Positions 63,452 to 64,000 of a stretch of 64,000 bases of DNA are shown here, one piece after another. Positions within the stretch are counted from its first letter, which is position 1. Each line of letters starts with the position of its first letter. Where the stretch lies: assembly GCF_024055895.1 (NCBI RefSeq), contig NZ_JAMXLE010000001.1, positions 806,001 to 870,000 of the forward strand, in the 5' to 3' direction. The DNA comes from Rhizobium sp. L1K21 (GTDB taxonomy: Bacteria > Pseudomonadota > Alphaproteobacteria > Rhizobiales > Rhizobiaceae). Below the pieces are notes generated by a model. The model was given only the letters and a program-made list of their open reading frames with translations, was not told the origin of the DNA and ran no database searches. The position numbers and the translations under genes are program-made.

Positions 63452-64000
63452 TCAAAACCGCACCGGGCGCAGCGGCTCCACGTCAATCAGCGTTTGTTGT
63501 CCCGCGATATTCTGCGCGACGAGATAGCCGGTCAGAGCACCCAGCGTCAGGCCGATATGGCCGTGGCCGAATGCGTAGGTCACATTGGGTGATTTGGGCG
63601 AGGGGCCGATGACGGGCAGCGAGTCCGGCATGGAGGGACGAAAACCCATCCACTCGTCGGTTGCGGTTCCCACATTGGGGAGCAATTTGGGTGTCGCATT
63701 GCGCAGCATGGCGGTGCGTTTGGGATTGAGCGGCCTTTTGAGCCCGCCGAATTCAACGGTGCCGACGGTGCGAATGCCATTCTGCATCGGCACCATGTAA
63801 AATCCGTGTTCAGGGTAGCAGACGGGCCGGTTCAGAAGATCGCGACCTTCCGGGAAAAGGACGTGATAGCCGCGTTCGGTGTCAAGCAGGACCTTGTCGC
63901 CCAACTGCGCACAAAACCGCTTGGAATGCGCACCGGCGGCGATAACAATATGACCGGCCTCGACGGGATCGCCGCTTGTGTGAACTTTGCCGCCGGTTTC
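63452..64000 (-). CDS. D-amino-acid dehydrogenase-like FAD oxidoreductase (partial, C-terminal 182 residues)
   Basis: The frame runs off the right edge. The visible part contains AGHIVIAAGAHSKRFCAQLGDKVLLDTERGYHVLF, NRPVCYPEHGFYMVPMQNGIRTVGTVEFGGL, and the C-terminal FAD region GFRPSMPDSLPVIGPSPKSPNVTYAFGHGHIGLTLGALTGYLVAQ, typical of DAO/DadA family enzymes that oxidise D-amino acids to 2-oxo acids and pass electrons to the respiratory chain. The N-terminal Rossmann motif lies outside the window. It is followed by the DUF2946-like/YcnI genes on the same strand, with 125 bases between. Confidence 0.85.
   Translation of the reverse strand, partial: ETGGKVHTSGDPVEAGHIVIAAGAHSKRFCAQLGDKVLLDTERGYHVLFPEGRDLLNRPVCYPEHGFYMVPMQNGIRTVGTVEFGGLKRPLNPKRTAMLRNATPKLLPNVGTATDEWMGFRPSMPDSLPVIGPSPKSPNVTYAFGHGHIGLTLGALTGYLVAQNIAGQQTLIDVEPLRPVRF

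Overview
The window reads as chromosomal DNA from an alphaproteobacterium of the order Hyphomicrobiales (Rhizobiales). The main reasons are the fused anthranilate synthase trpE(G) behind a Trp-rich leader peptide and attenuator, a choXWV-type choline ABC operon, a NolR-like ArsR regulator, several TRAP transporters, and dense genes with frequent GTG/TTG starts and 1-4 base overlaps. The genus cannot be read from this sequence. No rRNA, CRISPR array, prophage or transposase gene is visible.

Layout. 1-12 kb: a partial secreted protein, a Zn-dependent amidohydrolase/carbamoylase facing a RutR-like TetR regulator with a candidate operator, pobA (4-hydroxybenzoate hydroxylase), a potassium-channel-like protein, a DMT exporter, an unusual pyruvate-kinase-like protein, a small DUF2325/heme-monooxygenase-like operon, a truncated haemoglobin and recQ. 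12-20 kb: UspA and a BCCT transporter, then LysR, a TAXI-TRAP transporter and a TPP enzyme. 20-23 kb: an aromatic-acid decarboxylase-like amidohydrolase and an aldehyde dehydrogenase, then tRNA-Arg(CCG). 23-33 kb: a hydroxycinnamate-type catabolic region (enoyl-CoA hydratase, MarR regulator, SDR dehydrogenase, feruloyl-CoA synthetase-like ligase, EamA exporter, TRAP dctPQM). It carries three near-identical palindromes, GTTATA-N3-TATAAC, in front of its transcription units. 33-41 kb: a J-domain-like protein, a candidate small RNA, the alpha-E/ATP-grasp/transglutaminase operon ending in a pentapeptide-repeat gene, a DEAD-box helicase and adenine deaminase. 41-50 kb: a 270-bp palindromic intergenic element, a 1212-residue hybrid histidine kinase, ArsR, and choXWV translationally coupled to a HugZ-like gene. 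50-59 kb: thymidine kinase, cytochrome c, and a compact operon of unknown function (coiled-coil protein, unknown protein, AAA ATPase, DUF6638-like, DUF2333) with a RelE/Xre toxin-antitoxin pair in the middle. 59-64 kb: extensin-like protein, trpL-trpE(G), a copper-type YcnI/DUF2946 pair and a partial D-amino-acid dehydrogenase-like flavoprotein.

How the genes work together. The 23-33 kb block looks like one MarR-controlled regulon for uptake (TRAP), CoA activation (ligase) and side-chain shortening (hydratase plus dehydrogenase) of phenylpropenoid acids. The aldehyde dehydrogenase at 21.3 kb and pobA at 2.7 kb could carry the products on towards protocatechuate. The best candidates for undescribed biology are the AAA/coiled-coil/DUF2333 operon with its embedded toxin-antitoxin pair, the 270-bp palindromic element, and two plus-strand terminators with no recognised gene upstream, which may mark small RNAs.
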